Below are positions 5,046-5,875 of a stretch of DNA of 5,875 nt, in pieces. The position numbers and the translations under genes are program-made. Below the pieces are notes generated by a model. That model did not search any database and was not told where the DNA came from. It saw only the letters and a list, made by a program, of their open reading frames with translations. The DNA is from Alphaproteobacteria bacterium. Its GTDB lineage: Bacteria; Pseudomonadota; Alphaproteobacteria; UBA9219. Location: assembly GCA_028716765.1 (NCBI GenBank), contig JAQUPC010000121.1:1-5875 (forward strand), written 5' to 3'. The number at the start of each line of letters is the position of its first letter. Positions within the stretch are counted from its first letter, which is position 1.

Positions 5046-5875
5046 CTAATTGCCGTCCGGGGGGGGGTCGCGCCAGCTTGTGAGCCAGCGGTTGAATTCG
5101 GACGCCGGCATGGGTCTGGCCATATAGAAGCCCTGGGCGTAATCGCAATTCCGGAAAGCGAGAAGGCGCCAAACATGCACGTCCTCGACGCCTTCGGCGA
5201 TGACCTTGAGCCCGAGATTGTGCCCGAGATCGATGATCGAGTTGACGATCACGGCGCAATCCTTGTTGTTGGCCATATCGATCACGAAGCTCTTGTCGAT
5301 CTTCATTTCGCTGAACGGCATGCGCTGGAGTTCGCGCAACGAGGAATGGCCGGTCCCGAAATCGTCGATCGACACGCCGATGTTGCGAATTCGCATGCGC
5401 AGGAGAACGTCCATCGTGCGCGTAACGTCGCGCATGGCTTCGGTTTCGGTGACTTCAAGCACCAGCCGTTCCGGCGGCAAATGATGCTTCTGGCACATTT
5501 CCGCGAGGCGGTCGGGAAGGCTTAACTCAAGAAGCGACGAAGCGGTGATGTTCACAGAAATCGTCAACGTCTCGCCAAGCTGATGCCATTTCGCGGCTTG
5601 TTGAATGGCCGTCTCCAGAACGTGCTCGGTCATGGGCTGCATCAACCCTTCGGCCACGATGTGTTCCAGAAACTCGGCGGGAGGCAAAACGCCACGCGTC
5701 GGATGGGCCCAGCGGATAAGAGCCTCGGCGCCCTTGACGCGCCGCGTCGCGATCTCGATGATCGGCTGGTAGTAGAGAATAAGCTGACCGAGCGCCAGAG
5801 CGTGGGCGAGGTCCGTGCTGACCGTATGCTTGTCGCTGCCGGACATTTGATCGAGCGCGTTGCGGATAGAACTGA
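5046..5875 (-). CDS. EAL-domain cyclic di-GMP phosphodiesterase, C-terminal part (N-terminus outside window)
   Basis: An EAL domain hydrolyses c-di-GMP to pGpG and so lowers the signal that favours sessile growth. Numbering from the first visible Met (5846), the domain covers about 12-258. It has GAEALIRWAHP with Glu41, SVNITASSL with Asn99, LVLEVTETEAM with Glu131, SIDDFGTGHSSL with Asp161 and Asp162, MKIDKSFV with Lys182, VIAEGVED with Glu218 and AQGFYMARPM with Gln238. These are the metal-binding and catalytic positions of active EAL enzymes, so activity is likely. The frame stays open upstream of that Met to the window edge (SSIRNALDQ), with no stop and no obvious ribosome binding site, so the gene most likely starts further right and carries another domain such as REC, PAS or GGDEF. 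The C-terminal tail RDPPPDGN is encoded through a run of nine C residues (G at 5059-5067 on the plus strand). Confidence 0.93.
   Translation of the reverse strand, partial: SSIRNALDQMSGSDKHTVSTDLAHALALGQLILYYQPIIEIATRRVKGAEALIRWAHPTRGVLPPAEFLEHIVAEGLMQPMTEHVLETAIQQAAKWHQLGETLTISVNITASSLLELSLPDRLAEMCQKHHLPPERLVLEVTETEAMRDVTRTMDVLLRMRIRNIGVSIDDFGTGHSSLRELQRMPFSEMKIDKSFVIDMANNKDCAVIVNSIIDLGHNLGLKVIAEGVEDVHVWRLLAFRNCDYAQGFYMARPMPASEFNRWLTSWRDPPPDGN

Overview
The window looks like a chromosomal segment of an alphaproteobacterium of moderate GC content. The main reason is the ihfA, MerR-family regulator, tRNA-Pro order, which I recall as common in that class. The heptose and c-di-GMP genes only indicate a Gram-negative. 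I cannot name the genus.

Layout. (1) Positions 2-376, plus strand: the C-terminal part of a cysteine-rich, probably exported protein that enters from the left. (2) 494-1578: a tight housekeeping block. A sigma70-type promoter leads into ihfA, the MerR regulator overlaps the ihfA stop, and then come a promoter, tRNA-Pro(GGG) and a strong intrinsic terminator. (3) 1579-2115: a short spacer with an inverted tRNA T-arm-like sequence, then a family 6 (HDG-like) DNA glycosylase gene broken by an apparent -1 frameshift. (4) 2162-2752, minus strand: a complete cysteine-rich exported protein that is a clear paralogue of the left-edge gene. The two copies point toward each other and bracket blocks 2 and 3. 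(5) 2913-4751, plus strand: a probable three-gene operon, cutA, gmhA-like isomerase and class IV aminotransferase, with gaps of 34 and 17 bp. (6) 4752-5045: a non-coding region packed with hairpins and GC-rich inverted repeats. (7) 5046 to the right edge, minus strand: an EAL-domain c-di-GMP phosphodiesterase with all the usual catalytic residues, a C9 tract near its 3' end and an N-terminus outside the window.

How the parts relate. IHF-alpha is one half of a DNA-bending architectural factor and the MerR protein is probably co-expressed with it. GmhA makes the precursor of lipopolysaccharide heptose, CutA is a small trimeric protein linked to metal tolerance, and the aminotransferase acts on an amino acid I cannot specify. 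The EAL protein would lower c-di-GMP. I see no evidence that these form one pathway. The least explained parts are the paired cysteine-rich proteins, the palindrome cluster and the inverted tRNA-like sequence. I do not see a clearly new multi-gene system here.
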